Part shown: piece by piece, positions 12,760-22,310 of the stretch
How positions within the stretch are numbered: the stretch's first letter is position 1
Layout: the number at the start of each line of letters is the position of its first letter
NCBI RefSeq assembly: GCF_051020975.1
Contig: NC_135040.1
Span: 7,681,501 to 7,745,500 of the forward strand
Direction: 5' to 3'
Length of the DNA stretch: 64,000 nucleotides
DNA from: Osmia lignaria lignaria
Taxonomy: Eukaryota; Arthropoda; Insecta; Hymenoptera; Megachilidae
Notes under the pieces: generated by a model
Databases searched by the model: none
The model's input: the letters and a program-made list of their open reading frames with translations, nothing else
Told to the model about the DNA's origin: nothing
Translations under genes and position numbers: made by a program

Positions 12760-13045
12760 TGATTTTATCCTTGTGGGCTTTGGCCGACCATCCCTTGTAT
12801 TTATTACTTTATCCTTCCGTGTGGGCTCCGGCTCATTTTTTCCAGTTATTTATTATTTTATCCTTCTGTATGGGCCAAACCCCACCCTTTTTACTCATTA
12901 ATTATTTTATATTTCTGTATAGGTCAATACCCACGTTTCCTAATTGTTTATTATTTTATTCCCAGTTTTTTATTATCCTATCTCTCTTTATAGACCAAGA
13001 CCGCCCTTCGCAGTTATTTATTTTTACATTCTTTTCATGGGCCTC
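12760..13045. repeat. Degenerate tandem repeat, period about 48 bp
   Basis: A core resembling TTATTATTTTATCCTTCTGT followed by a TGGGCC-like block recurs with starts near 12763, 12808, 12857, 12905, 12954 and 13022. Most steps are 45-49 bp and the last is longer. The copies are diverged. The region opens long frames by chance, and the predicted proteins are low-complexity and repeat-derived, so no gene is called. Confidence 0.55.
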
Positions 13046-13065
13046 GCAGGAACTACCCCTAAATC

Positions 13066-13187
13066 ACTATCTCCGTATCTCTTATATTCCTGTATCATTT
13101 ATATCTCTTCATCCCTTACATTCCTGCAATCCTTGTATGCCTGCATCCCCTACATCCCTGCGTCCCTTACATCCCTGCAATCCTTAT
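13066..13187 (-). repeat. Minisatellite, left arm
   Basis: Tandem units read CCCTTACATCCCTGCA with variants. This is the reverse complement of the unit at 13811-14170, so the two arrays form inverted arms around the motif array at 13343-13776. Confidence 0.7.
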
Positions 13188-13249
13188 AATAAACAAATTA
13201 TAAATATAATAATATATTATAAAAAATATACTTATGGCCACTGGTTCGA

Positions 13250-13285
13250 GTAAAGGTAAGTAAAGGTAAGTAAAGGTAAGTAAAG
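13250..13285 (+). repeat. Short 10-bp tandem repeat
   Basis: The unit GTAAGTAAAG is repeated about 3.5 times without change. Confidence 0.85.
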
Positions 13286-13339
13286 TCTCGCAAAAAATAA
13301 TTTAAAATTTAAATTTTTGTGCAAATTTAGTTCTCTTTT

Positions 13340-13780
13340 TTACCGTCAGAGGGCGCTGCTTCGACGGCGAAAATTTAGTTCGCATTTTTGCCGCTAGAGG
13401 GCCAAAATTCCGGTGTGATTTAGTTCCCCCTTTTGCCGCCAGAGGGCGCTGATTCGACATTGAAAATTTAGTTCGCATTTTTGCCGCTAGAGGGCCAAAA
13501 TTCCGGTGTGATTTAGTTCCCCCTTTTGCCGCCAGAGGGCGCTGATTCGACATTGAAAATTTAGTTTGCATTTTTGCCGCTAGAGGGCCAAAATTCTTGC
13601 GCGGTTTAGTTCCTTTTTTTACCACCAGGGCGCGCTGATTCGACGTCGAAAATTTAGTTCACATTTTTGCCGCTAGAGGGCCAAAATTCTTGCGTGATTT
13701 AGTTCCCTTTTTTACCACCAGGGCGCGCTGATTCGACGTCGAAAATTTAGTTCCTTTTTTGCCGCTAGAGGGCGCTATTT
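13340..13780 (+). repeat. 93-bp higher-order tandem repeat carrying ten CTCF-like motifs
   Basis: Monomers of 48 and 45 bp alternate. Each holds one core motif on the plus strand, starting at 13343, 13391, 13436, 13484, 13529, 13577, 13622, 13670, 13715 and 13762. Full-type cores are CCGCCAGAGGGCGCTG (twice), CCGTCAGAGGGCGCTG, CCACCAGGGCGCGCTG (twice) and CCGCTAGAGGGCGCTA. The four alternating cores are CCGCTAGAGGGCC and lack the GCGC end. Each core is followed by a TTTAGTTC block. The 93-bp period also produces a 31-residue protein repeat in a minus-strand frame, which is not considered a gene. The cores resemble the CTCF consensus CCASYAGRKGGCGC. Binding is inferred, not shown. Confidence 0.85.
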
Positions 13781-13810
13781 TTCGGAAAAAATTCAAATTT
13801 TCTCATCCAA

Positions 13811-14170
13811 AGGGTGCAAAATTAATTCGCACATAGATGTAAGGAATGCATAGATGTAAGGTTGCTGGGATGTAAGGGATGCCGAGATGTAAAGGGTGCA
13901 AAGATGTAAAAGATACCGGGATGCGGAGATGTAGAGGGTGCAAAGGTGTAAGAGATACAGGGATGTAAGGGATGCAGAGATGTAAGAGATGCAGGGATAT
14001 ATAGAAAGCAGTGATGTAAGGTAAAGAATTCAGCAATGTAAAACATGCTGGGAGGGAAGAGGTGCAGGGATGTAAGGAATGCAGAGATGTAAGGTTGTCG
14101 GGATGTAAAGGATGCAGAGATGTAAGGGGTGCAAAGATGTAAGGGATACAGGTATGTAAAGATGTACAGG
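13811..14170 (+). repeat. Minisatellite, right arm
   Basis: Some 20 variant units of GATGTAAGGGATGCAG (about 14-16 bp) run from the end of the motif array almost to the GRASP 5' flank. Unit divergence suggests an old array. The frames it opens are repeat-derived and not genes. Confidence 0.75.
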
Positions 14171-14571
14171 TAACATGTAGTGTCGAGAGAAGGGCTGGTT
14201 CAATCTCACCTTGCTGCTTCTCTTGTTGCTTTAATATGGCACGGCTGAGCTCGAGACACTGACTGACAAAAAGTAATCTGCTATTACCCTCAACGTGCGT
14301 TAGACTGTTGCACTGCGAAGTATTTCACATTTTTATACTAGAATAGAGCAGATGGCGTTCATTCTCAAGGCACAAAGTCAAGCATGGCTAGTCTTGTTGG
14401 ATCTGTAGTCATTGCTCTATACATATGATAGGCTACGTCACCAAGTAGTTTATACGAGGCGTTCGAGTTACATATTTTTTTACTTCGATTAGTGTTATTT
14501 AAATTATAATATTTATTTTGATGTTTTGTCTTTCTTCAAATCAAGTGACTTAAGAAATTTCCTAACTAAAA
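14171..14571 (+). promoter_or_regulatory. GRASP 5' flank
   Basis: This is about 400 bp of mostly unique DNA directly upstream of the GRASP start codon, presumably holding the promoter and 5' UTR. The start ATG at 14572 is preceded by AACTAAAA, a good insect initiation context. Confidence 0.4.
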
Positions 14572-16450
14572 ATGGGATCTTCTCATAGCATTGAAATACC
14601 AGGAGGTGGTACAGAAGGTTACCATGTATTGAAGGTAAGGAAACTTGTCAGAATAATGTAATTTATTTCAGAAATTTACTATTTTGATTTAATAAAACAA
14701 TTTTTAACATAAATATTTATCAATTTTTCAGATTTGTATAAATTAATAATAATCAGATATGTTCTAGGTCTAATGTTGAAAATGTAGTTTGATTTTTATG
14801 ATTGAAACAGGTACAGGAAGGTTCTCCTGGTCAAAAAGCTGGTCTTCAGGCATTCTTTGATTTTATTGTAGCTATTGGAAATACCCGTTTGGTATGTTTT
14901 TCATTTAAATTTATGTTTTTCATAAAAATCTTACAGATTTTCATTAAATTTGCATACTTGGATTTTATTATTTCTAGAATCAAGATAATGACACGTTAAA
15001 GGAACTTCTTAAAAATGGTGTGGATAAAAAATTATCTATGACTGTATATAGTAGTAAAACACAATCTGTAAGACAAACTGTTATAGTACCTAGTCTTACT
15101 TGGGGTGGACAAGGTCTTCTTGGTGTTAGCGTGAGATTCTGTTCTTTCGAAGGTTCAAATGAAAATGTTTGGCATGTTCTTGTAAGTATAAGTAACATTT
15201 AAGAACAAGATATGATTTGCAGAAGAAAAAAATGTAACTAATATAAATCTGTTGAATTATATCTTATAGGAAGTGCATCCATCTTCTCCTGCTGAGTTAG
15301 CAGGATTAAGGCCATTTACAGATTATATTATTAATGCTGATTCAGTTTTACACGAATCAGAGGATTTATTTACTTTGATCGAAGCTCATGAATCTAGACC
15401 TCTTAAATTATATGTATATAATACAGAAGATGATTCTTGCAGAGATGTTACAATTACACCTAATCATAATTGGGGAGGAGAAGGAAGGTATTTACATACA
15501 TATTAATGCAAATTATGTTATAGAAAAATATTTATTTAAAAATTATATTGTGTTTTCATAGTTTGGGCTGTGGAATTGGATACGGATATCTGCATAGAAT
15601 ACCTATTAGAAATGTTCAGGAACATAAATCTAACAATTCATACACGGTATGTACTATTTTATTGTAATATTATCTAATCTAATGTAATAAAATATTTAAT
15701 CTAATTATTTATTATTCTTTAGAGTATTATCAAATCAGTTGCTCCAAGTCAAGTTACAACGAGTATGACTTACACAGGGGGTAGCAACGTGGTTACAAAT
15801 ATACCTCCAGGTTTCTCTATTCCACCTAATTACATTTCTTCACAAGAATGTACTACAAAATCAGAACTTGAAACCACTGTTCCATTACAAACTACATATA
15901 CATCAAGTACGCAAACGTACACAACTCCACAATTAAATCCTGCTACAGTTGGAGGAACTACTACCACTAATTTCATACCTCATGTATCTAATCAAAGCAA
16001 CATAAATACGACGCACGGTAAGTGTTAAAAAATAATTAGAGTTAAAAATGTTATAGCACTTTAAAAGCGGAAAAGTTACTTTCAGTTTTTTATTCTTCCT
16101 CAGCTAATGATTCTTTGTCTCAAAATACAATGCCGAATATACCTGGTATGCCAACTATTCCACCTTTACCAACTTTTATTACTAATACAACGCCTTTAAA
16201 CGAAACAACTGGCATTGTTGGAATACCAGAAGATTATACAACTGTTCAAGGTGGAATTTCACCTTTACCAAAGTCTAATGTGTCTCAATCTCATATAGAG
16301 ATTTCATTACTTGGTATGCCACCGATTATCGTTAGCACGAGCCTGCCGCAAAGTACATCTTTCTATTCGTCTGTTCTTCAGCAAAATGAATTGACTAATG
16401 TTACTACAGTTCCCACTACAGTATCGCCTACAATACCACCTACACAGTAA
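14572..16450 (+). CDS. GORASP2: Golgi reassembly-stacking protein (GRASP55/65)
   Basis: GRASP proteins sit on the cytosolic face of the Golgi, link cisternae by homotypic PDZ contacts and assist unconventional secretion. Exons 14572-14634, 14811-14891, 14978-15181, 15270-15487, 15562-15646, 15723-16017 and 16104-16450 join to 430 residues. The protein begins MGSSHSIEIPGGG, with the N-myristoylation glycine at position 2. Two GRASP-type PDZ domains follow (about 15-105 and 110-200). The first contains VQEGSPGQKAGL. The second contains VHPSSPAELAGLRPFTDYII and ends with LGCGIGYGYLHRIP. The remaining 230 residues are a Pro/Thr/Ser/Gln-rich tail, the usual regulatory region phosphorylated in mitosis. 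The gene lies tail-to-tail with NDUFB11. Confidence 0.95.
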
Positions 16451-17062
16451 TCAGTATATTATTCCTAATAGATATACCTGTTATCTTTTATAACAAAATA
16501 CATATTAAAGAATAAAATTAAAACAGAAGTGCAAGGATATACTACAAACATATTGTATTATTACTTTGTGACTTTATACTTTATTACTACTTGTTTAATA
16601 TAATGTATACAAATTCTTAAATATGGGCAAAGATTATACAATTCTGTACATAGATAAAAAACTATTAAATAATTATATAAATTAGAATTGAATTAAAGCA
16701 TTTAAAAAATTAAAGGTATTAAATCTTTATATATTCATCTCTCTGCTTTTTATGCTTTTTATTATGGATGTTTATAAGTTTTATTTTCTATACTATAACA
16801 ATCTAAAATATACATGTAGTAACACGTGTTTTGTGTTATATAATTTATCTTTAAATAATAAAATATCTAAAATGAAAATTTTGTATGGATTTTGAAAATT
16901 ATAAAAATACGATTGCCCTGCATATAATGAAAATGATTTATTACATATTATACATACTATTATAACTTAAATACACGTATGTATATCAGTAGAACAATGA
17001 TGTTAATATCTAAAAATGCTAAAGTTTATTTTTATTGTTATATACAATGCTTTTTGTAGTGT
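16451..17062. other. Convergent spacer, 3' UTRs of GRASP and NDUFB11
   Basis: This is AT-rich DNA with several AATAAA-like signals (for example AATAAAAT near 16511 and 16857). No coding signal is seen. Confidence 0.55.
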
Positions 17063-17542
17063 TTAAATAACTATTTCCATATCATCAAGCTCTTCCTCAG
17101 ATGGAAGAGTGAACTTTGATGGATCTACAACATTTGGATCTATTAGAGGTAAACCATTTTCTTCTCTATAACGAAGCTGTATATATGCTTCGCGCTGAGC
17201 CCAATCCTTTAATTTATGATCTGGCATATAAGCAATTATAAACGATCCACCAACGAAACATATACTAATAACAACAAAAAGTGTCTGATGCATAAAATGA
17301 CGATCTAGTTTTTCATCTTCGAAGTCAAATCCGTAACTCCTCCATGTACGTTTTACTTTATATGGCTCTTCTTTATCTACTTCCTCCTGTTTAACTGCTG
17401 AAGAGCTATTGCGATGTGTTACATTATACACTTTATTATCTCTGAATGTTAAACATGTCGCTCTGTTCCTAATTCCTTGAGAACGAACAAGTCGCAATAA
17501 TGTTGACATGTTTTTCATTGAATGTTTGTAGCTTTCTTTCAA
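17063..17542 (-). CDS. NDUFB11: NADH dehydrogenase 1 beta subcomplex subunit 11 (ESSS)
   Basis: This is an accessory single-pass subunit of the membrane arm of mitochondrial complex I. One uninterrupted frame encodes 159 residues from the first ATG. Two further in-frame ATGs lie at 17518 and 17509. The start at 17509 (MSTLLRLVRSQGIRNRA) gives a classic basic targeting peptide and may be the true one. A charged linker leads to the core YGFDFEDEKLDRHFMHQ, a hydrophobic helix (TLFVVISICFVGGSFIIAYM), then PDHKLKDWAQREAYIQLRYR and ENGLPLIDPNVVDPSKFTLP. The last block matches the conserved YRE-NGLP and DPSK-LP pattern of NDUFB11. No intron is seen in the coding part. Confidence 0.93.
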   Translation of the reverse strand: MKESYKHSMKNMSTLLRLVRSQGIRNRATCLTFRDNKVYNVTHRNSSSAVKQEEVDKEEPYKVKRTWRSYGFDFEDEKLDRHFMHQTLFVVISICFVGGSFIIAYMPDHKLKDWAQREAYIQLRYREENGLPLIDPNVVDPSKFTLPSEEELDDMEIVI

Positions 17543-17690
17543 ATATATGTATAAACGTTAATATGTTTTTACTGATTTTTGCTAGTTAATATTGCAAAAA
17601 TCGTGGAAACTAAAATTAAACACTCGTATATATGTTCTATGTGTGGTAACAGCAGCCTCCTTTATAGGTTAGGAACATATTTCGTGCTGT
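17543..17690. promoter_or_regulatory. NDUFB11 5' flank
   Basis: This is a short AT-rich stretch between the NDUFB11 start and the repeat block that begins near 17694. The promoter is inferred from position only. Confidence 0.35.
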
Positions 17691-17693
17691 AAC

Positions 17694-18115
17694 CTGTGAC
17701 TACACATACAAAAACACTGGACATACCTTTAGTCTCGAGGGGTCCCAGACACCCCTTAGTAATGCTAGGGTCCGTTCCGTTTCACGCATTAAGCGCATAG
17801 ATCTCATCTCATCTCACTAATTTCGCCCCTAAGGGCCGGCGCTTTTGGGGACTTATCTGTCCCCATATTGCCCAACGAACCCTATCGGTCACGCGCCTTC
17901 GGGGCTCATCACTCATACTTGTCCATACTTTTAAATTTTACTCAGTCCATACTTTTAGAGTCTGCTCGTCTTTTGTCCGAATCGGTGTGTATGTGTGTGT
18001 GCGTGCATGTGTACGTGTGTGTATGTGCTGTGTGACCCCTTTTAGTCGCCTCTTACGACAGGCAGGGGATACCGTGGCCGTATTCTAAGCCCCCCGAACC
18101 ACAGGGGGCAAGCGC
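17694..18115. mobile_element. Dispersed repeat copy 2 with a retroelement-like 3' end
   Basis: The start (17697-17743) repeats the segment at 12435-12481. A GT-rich run follows at about 17990-18030. The stretch 18040-18110 reads TTTTAGTCGCCTCTTACGAC, AGGCAGGGGATACCGTGG, then CCCCCCGAACCACAGGGGG. I recognise this as a motif that recurs at the 3' ends of many arthropod non-LTR retrotransposons. No reverse transcriptase frame is present, so this is a truncated or non-autonomous copy. Class assignment is tentative. Confidence 0.5.
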
Positions 18116-18411
18116 ATGGATCGCATTCAAAGTAATGCGCGCATTGATATCGTTCCGTTTGGAAAAGGAACACTTTTTCATACGTTATCTGCATTAACGT
18201 TATTTTTGTTAAATAAAAACATTGCAAAAGAAGAATTGAACAATTGTACTGATTTCAGTGATACTACCGATATCAGTGATAGCGGAGATGAATTGAAAGA
18301 TATTTTCCCGAGGAGATATTCATATATTAAGTATCGATACTGCAAAATATCGTCATGTTAAATATCGATATTTGAATTGAAAAATATCGATACTGTATCG
18401 CCCATCACTAC
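18116..18411. mobile_element. Possible hAT-like transposon end
   Basis: The stretch ends in GCCCATCACTA. Read from the other strand this is TAGTGATGGGC, close to the common hAT terminal inverted repeat CAGTGATGGGC. An 81-codon frame (18116-18361) has an acidic Asp/Ser-rich segment but no recognisable transposase domain. No left terminus or target duplication was found, so the copy looks truncated. Three exact TATCGATA boxes lie inside. Confidence 0.35.
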
Positions 18412-18603
18412 TCCACCACACGCTAACGTCACCTTAAGCAAAGATAAGAAATGTCAAAAAAACATGACAGTGAGATTTGCACAATATCTTCAGCTTGTTA
18501 CATTAGTTGCTTTATGATAACTGTACAGTACCATCGGTAACCCGTGGTATTTTACATCCAAGCTTGACTTGATAAACATAGGAAAAAATAGTAAACGTGT
18601 AAA

Positions 18604-19348
18604 ATGAGTCGAAAACCTAAATTACTTGTCTTTGATTTAGGTTAGGAATTAAAGTATAAAACATTTTTTATATGTTAAAAAAAAGTATTTTTATCTTTCA
18701 GCTGCATAATTAAAATATATTTATACTATATAGTAAGTTGTAATATGTTTCAGATTATACCTTATGGCCATTTTGGGTTGATACTCATGTTACTCCACCT
18801 TTTAGAAAGTAAGTTAAAAAATAATGATTAATAAAAATGAAACTTCCAATAGTTAAAATTTGATGTACATTTGATTTTTGTTCAACTTAGGAAAGGAAAT
18901 GATGTAGTAGATGCTCATGGTCAACTTATAAGATACTATAAGGATGTACCTGAAATATTGAAAAGTTTATCAGCAAAATATGAACTTGGTGTTGCATCAC
19001 GTACATCGGAAATACAGGGTGCTAAACAATTATTAAATTTGTTCAATTGGGATAAATATTTTAAGTATAAGGAAATTTATCCAGGAAGTAAAGTTACTCA
19101 TTTTTCTAAGTAAGTTTTGATTATATTTTATTAAATTTAAATAATATTTCTATCATTTTTTTAAATACTGGGCAAGAATTCATCTTTTCAGAATTCAAAA
19201 AGCATCAGGCATTGATTATAAAGACATGATGTTTTTTGATGATGAACAAAGGAATATTGTTGATGTAAGTAAACTTGGTGTTAAATGTATATTGGTAAAA
19301 AATGATTTGACACATGCAGTTGTTGAAAATGCTTTAAACAATTTTTAA
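18604..19348 (+). CDS. MDP1: Magnesium-dependent phosphatase 1 (HAD family)
   Basis: This is a small cytosolic HAD-superfamily phosphatase. Mammalian MDP-1 removes phosphate from protein tyrosine and fructosamine phosphates in vitro. Exons 18604-18640, 18754-18808, 18891-19109 and 19192-19348 join to 155 residues, near the usual 160 or so. Motif I spans the first splice junction and reads LLVFDLDYTLWPFWVDTHV, with the nucleophile Asp and the DxDxT pattern (DLDYT). Motif II is the Ser in the GVASRTSE region. Motif IV is MMFFDDEQRNI with two acidic Mg ligands. The C-terminus ends VVENALNNF. The stop lies 158 bp from the stop of PRIM2 on the other strand. Confidence 0.93.
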
Positions 19349-19506
19349 TATGTACATACACTATTTAGAAAAATTTATGTAGCAAATAAAAGTTGATTTT
19401 TAGTGTTAACTTTTACTACGTGTAATCAAATACTATGTATTTATTTATTTATTCATTTTATTAAAAATCAATATAATTTAAGAATAAATTAGTTATTATT
19501 TAACAT

Positions 19507-21008
19507 CTAAACTTGATTAATCATTTTTAAGTAGTATTGTAAAGGACTACCAATAATAATATTATCATTATTTGTTTGAGAAAGTAACTTAAAAAATTGG
19601 GCACAAGAGTTTTGAGGATTGTGAGGAGATATAGTTTTTAGTAGTTTAGTTACTTGATCATTTGGTAATGATAAGCATAATAGATTTTGTAAAGTATTTA
19701 TATCAAAGTGTTTAAATGGGCATCCACCTTCATACATTGGACTAGAAATGTTTACCTAGGGGTATTTGACAAAAAAAAATTATTAGCTTTAATAAATTAT
19801 AATAATTTATAGCATGAACTAACATTACTTACAGACATTAATTTACAACTAGGTGAGTTGTAATTTTTACGAGATCCTTCTAAACCATAAAGGTGTCTAA
19901 TACTATATATAAATTTTTTTTCGTTTGATTGCCAATTGTGTGAACAGATGGAAGAACAAGAGTGAGGTTTAGAATACTCTTCTTTCCAATAATTTATAGC
20001 ATCTTCTAGATGCATTCCACCATCTTTTAAAAATAGACTATAATGCCAACGAGCGTAGTGACTAAGTCTATGCACATTTCGTAATTTCATATGCAAATGT
20101 TGCATACAAAGTGGAAAATTTTTAGCTTCAATATCTATATTGTCTTTAGATATACGTCCGTGTATATGACTATTTTGAAATATTTTACAATGAACTTTTT
20201 GATACAGGTAGTCAAGTCTAATATCTTGATTTATAGTACACTGGGCATTTGTTTTCATTAACATTAACTCTTTAGTTATGTAAGTTTTAAATAAGGATAA
20301 AATTACTTCTTTCCATTTTGAACAATGTACAACAGCAAATCCTGCATTTAAATCTAATTTCCTTTTCCTTATTAAATCTGGTACCAATTCATATCTCACT
20401 TAAAAAGGTTTCAGAATAAATATAATCTCAAATCTGTTAAATTTGTAAGTTAACAATAATTCATGTATACATACCTTTAGCTTCAACAAGCCTACAATTT
20501 TCTGTATTACTTTTGGATACAAGATGTTTAAAAACAGAGGGTTTTAAAAACAAATTGCATAAATCAATCAACGTTCTATTAATTAGTTTTTCCTTATTTG
20601 GAAATAATCTTAATTGACATAATATGCTTCTTAGTAATCTATACAATTGTCTTGGTAAAATATGATTCAGTCTAGTTTTGAAAAAAAGTATCTTTCTGGC
20701 AATCCAATAGTCATAGAGATCTTGTGAAGTTGATGCTAACAATCTAAAGTAAATAATATTTACAAAAATGAAAAGTCATTGATTATTTGTTTTGTAATTA
20801 ATAATATGAGTATTTAAGTAATCAGTTACCTTAATGTGAAATGTCCAACTTTATCATAAACTGAATTTTCCAATAGATATTCAAAATTATCATTAAATTC
20901 ATCAGCTTTACCTTCATATAATAATTTTAAATACTCCAACCTGACCATAACACATTTTTCTAATACATGAAGCGATACTTGTCCTGAAGGAGCTTGAATA
21001 TAAAACAT
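19507..21008 (-). CDS. PRIM2: DNA primase large subunit (PRIM2, p58)
   Basis: This is the regulatory subunit of the primase-polymerase alpha complex, which makes RNA-DNA primers in the nucleus. Exons 21008-20830, 20743-20475, 20398-19833 and 19755-19507 join to 420 residues. The N-terminal helical domain starts MFYIQAPSGQVSLHVLEKC, aligning with the conserved LQFYLQPPSENISL stretch of p58. It continues through HFTLRLLAST to the conserved VRYELVPDL and NAGFAVVH blocks. The C-terminal 4Fe-4S domain keeps all four cysteines: Cys247 (FPLCM), Cys334 (SPSC), Cys350 (GGCPF) and Cys389 (NSCAQFF). YSIRHLYGLEGSRKNY matches the primer-binding segment. Compared with mammals, about 24 N-terminal residues and a C-terminal tail of some 70 are absent. 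No upstream acceptor is evident, so the start at 21008 is kept. Confidence 0.95.
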
Positions 21009-21270
21009 TTTTCAAATGAATAACCGTTTTAACAATTCTTATATAGAAGTAGAAAATATCATAAATTCTTTATAATTAAGTTTATTAATCAGTAACATTA
21101 TATCATACTGATTCATATTTTAAGTGAATCAAGTTAATTTTACTTGTTTGTGATATGTAATACAATTTTTGTATATCTGTTGTTATGTTATTACTGTCAC
21201 ATTAAAAAATAGATTATGAACATAGTTTCATGGTTAAGTTGTTGAACTGTGCATCACTTGTAGAAAGGTA
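21009..21270. promoter_or_regulatory. PRIM2 5' flank
   Basis: This is AT-rich DNA between the PRIM2 start and the transposon at 21271. The promoter is assumed from position only. Confidence 0.35.
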
Positions 21271-22310
21271 TACAGGGTGTTTCCAATCTGGTGTCACAAT
21301 CAGAAAAAGGGTAAATCTATTTAAAAAAGTAAATCGAAAATATAGGGACGCATTTTATTGTACAAGGCTTTATTTCTAAATAAATTAATGTTGAAATTTC
21401 ATCGAAATTTCTATATTTTATAAAAACCGCCAGAAGACATGCGGCGACATCTACTGTTTGGTGCTAAAGAAAGAGCTTTTTGATTTCACCGATGGGGAGC
21501 GCAAAAAATCTTCCGAATTATAGATCGAAGTAAAGTTGGCGCGGAATATTAATATTTCTTAACAATTTATATCTTAAAAAATTGCTCCCCATTTGCTCCC
21601 TCGGAATCTAAAATTGCTCCAGTCGCAAACATTATATTTAATAAGATATTCGCAAATAAAAAAGCAGAAATTTGTTATCTTCCAAATACAGGGTGTTCGA
21701 CAACAGGTGGGCAAAATTTTAAGGGGTGATTCTAGGGATCAAAATAAGACGAAAATCAAGAATAACGAAATAGCGTTTGCGGCTTTGTTTTCTAGTCATT
21801 AACGTTTAAAAATTCGAATAAAAAGCCCCTGAAACCTGCAATCCACCCAGCACCGACGACTGAACGTCAGGTCAGCAGGGGTTGGTACAGTCATAACTAA
21901 GAATCGAAGCCGAATGCTGCAGTACCGAGAAACAGAATAGCAGGAGGTAAATTTCTACTATACAACGATTCTTGGCGATCTTGACGTTAAATATATCCAA
22001 CGAGTATAACTTATCCTTGCTTTACTTCGATGAATTATAGTTCTCCTGATTAATATCAGAGGCGCCACCATACTTTTTAAAAAGCGCCCCTTAGTGTCGG
22101 CAAAATGAATACCCTATCGGCAACATCAAATAGTTCTTTTTTAGCACCAAATAGTAGACGCCGCATGTCCAGGCGGTTTTTTTGAAATGCCACTAAATTT
22201 TCAATTTCGATTTATTCAAAAACGAAGTTTCGTACGAACAAATGTCATTTTACATTTTCAACTTACTTTTTTATGTAGATTCACATTCTATTGCCCTGAA
22301 AACACCCTTC
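21271..22310. mobile_element. Non-autonomous DNA transposon with long inverted arms and a nested repeat
   Basis: The left arm begins TACAGGGTGTTTCC. The right arm ends, in reverse, GAAGGGTGTTTTCAGGGC. About 200 bp of imperfect inverted homology follows, including the blocks AAAAAAGTAA and CCGC...GACATGCGGCG...CTA and TTTGGTGCTAAA in both arms (about 21420-21475 and 22135-22180). A second ACAGGGTGTTCG start at 21690 marks a nested repeat with the GGCAAAATTTTAA and AAATAAGACGAAAATCAAG blocks known from many hymenopteran repeats. No transposase frame is present. Confidence 0.6.

Noticed and set aside
12750..13253. Plus-strand 167-codon frame rich in Leu, Ile, Phe, Pro, Tyr
   Set aside because: It spans the degenerate 48-bp repeat and the left minisatellite arm. 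The composition is explained by the repeats.
13302..13625. Minus-strand frame of 107 codons with a 31-residue repeat (RPLAAKGGTKSHRNFGPLA type)
   Set aside because: The repeat is exactly the 93-bp DNA repeat translated. Real divergence falls at the DNA motif level, and there is no start context or homologue, so it is not called a gene.
18116..18361. 81-codon frame as a host gene
   Set aside because: It lies within a transposon-like block, with a terminal hAT-like sequence just after it and no conserved domain.
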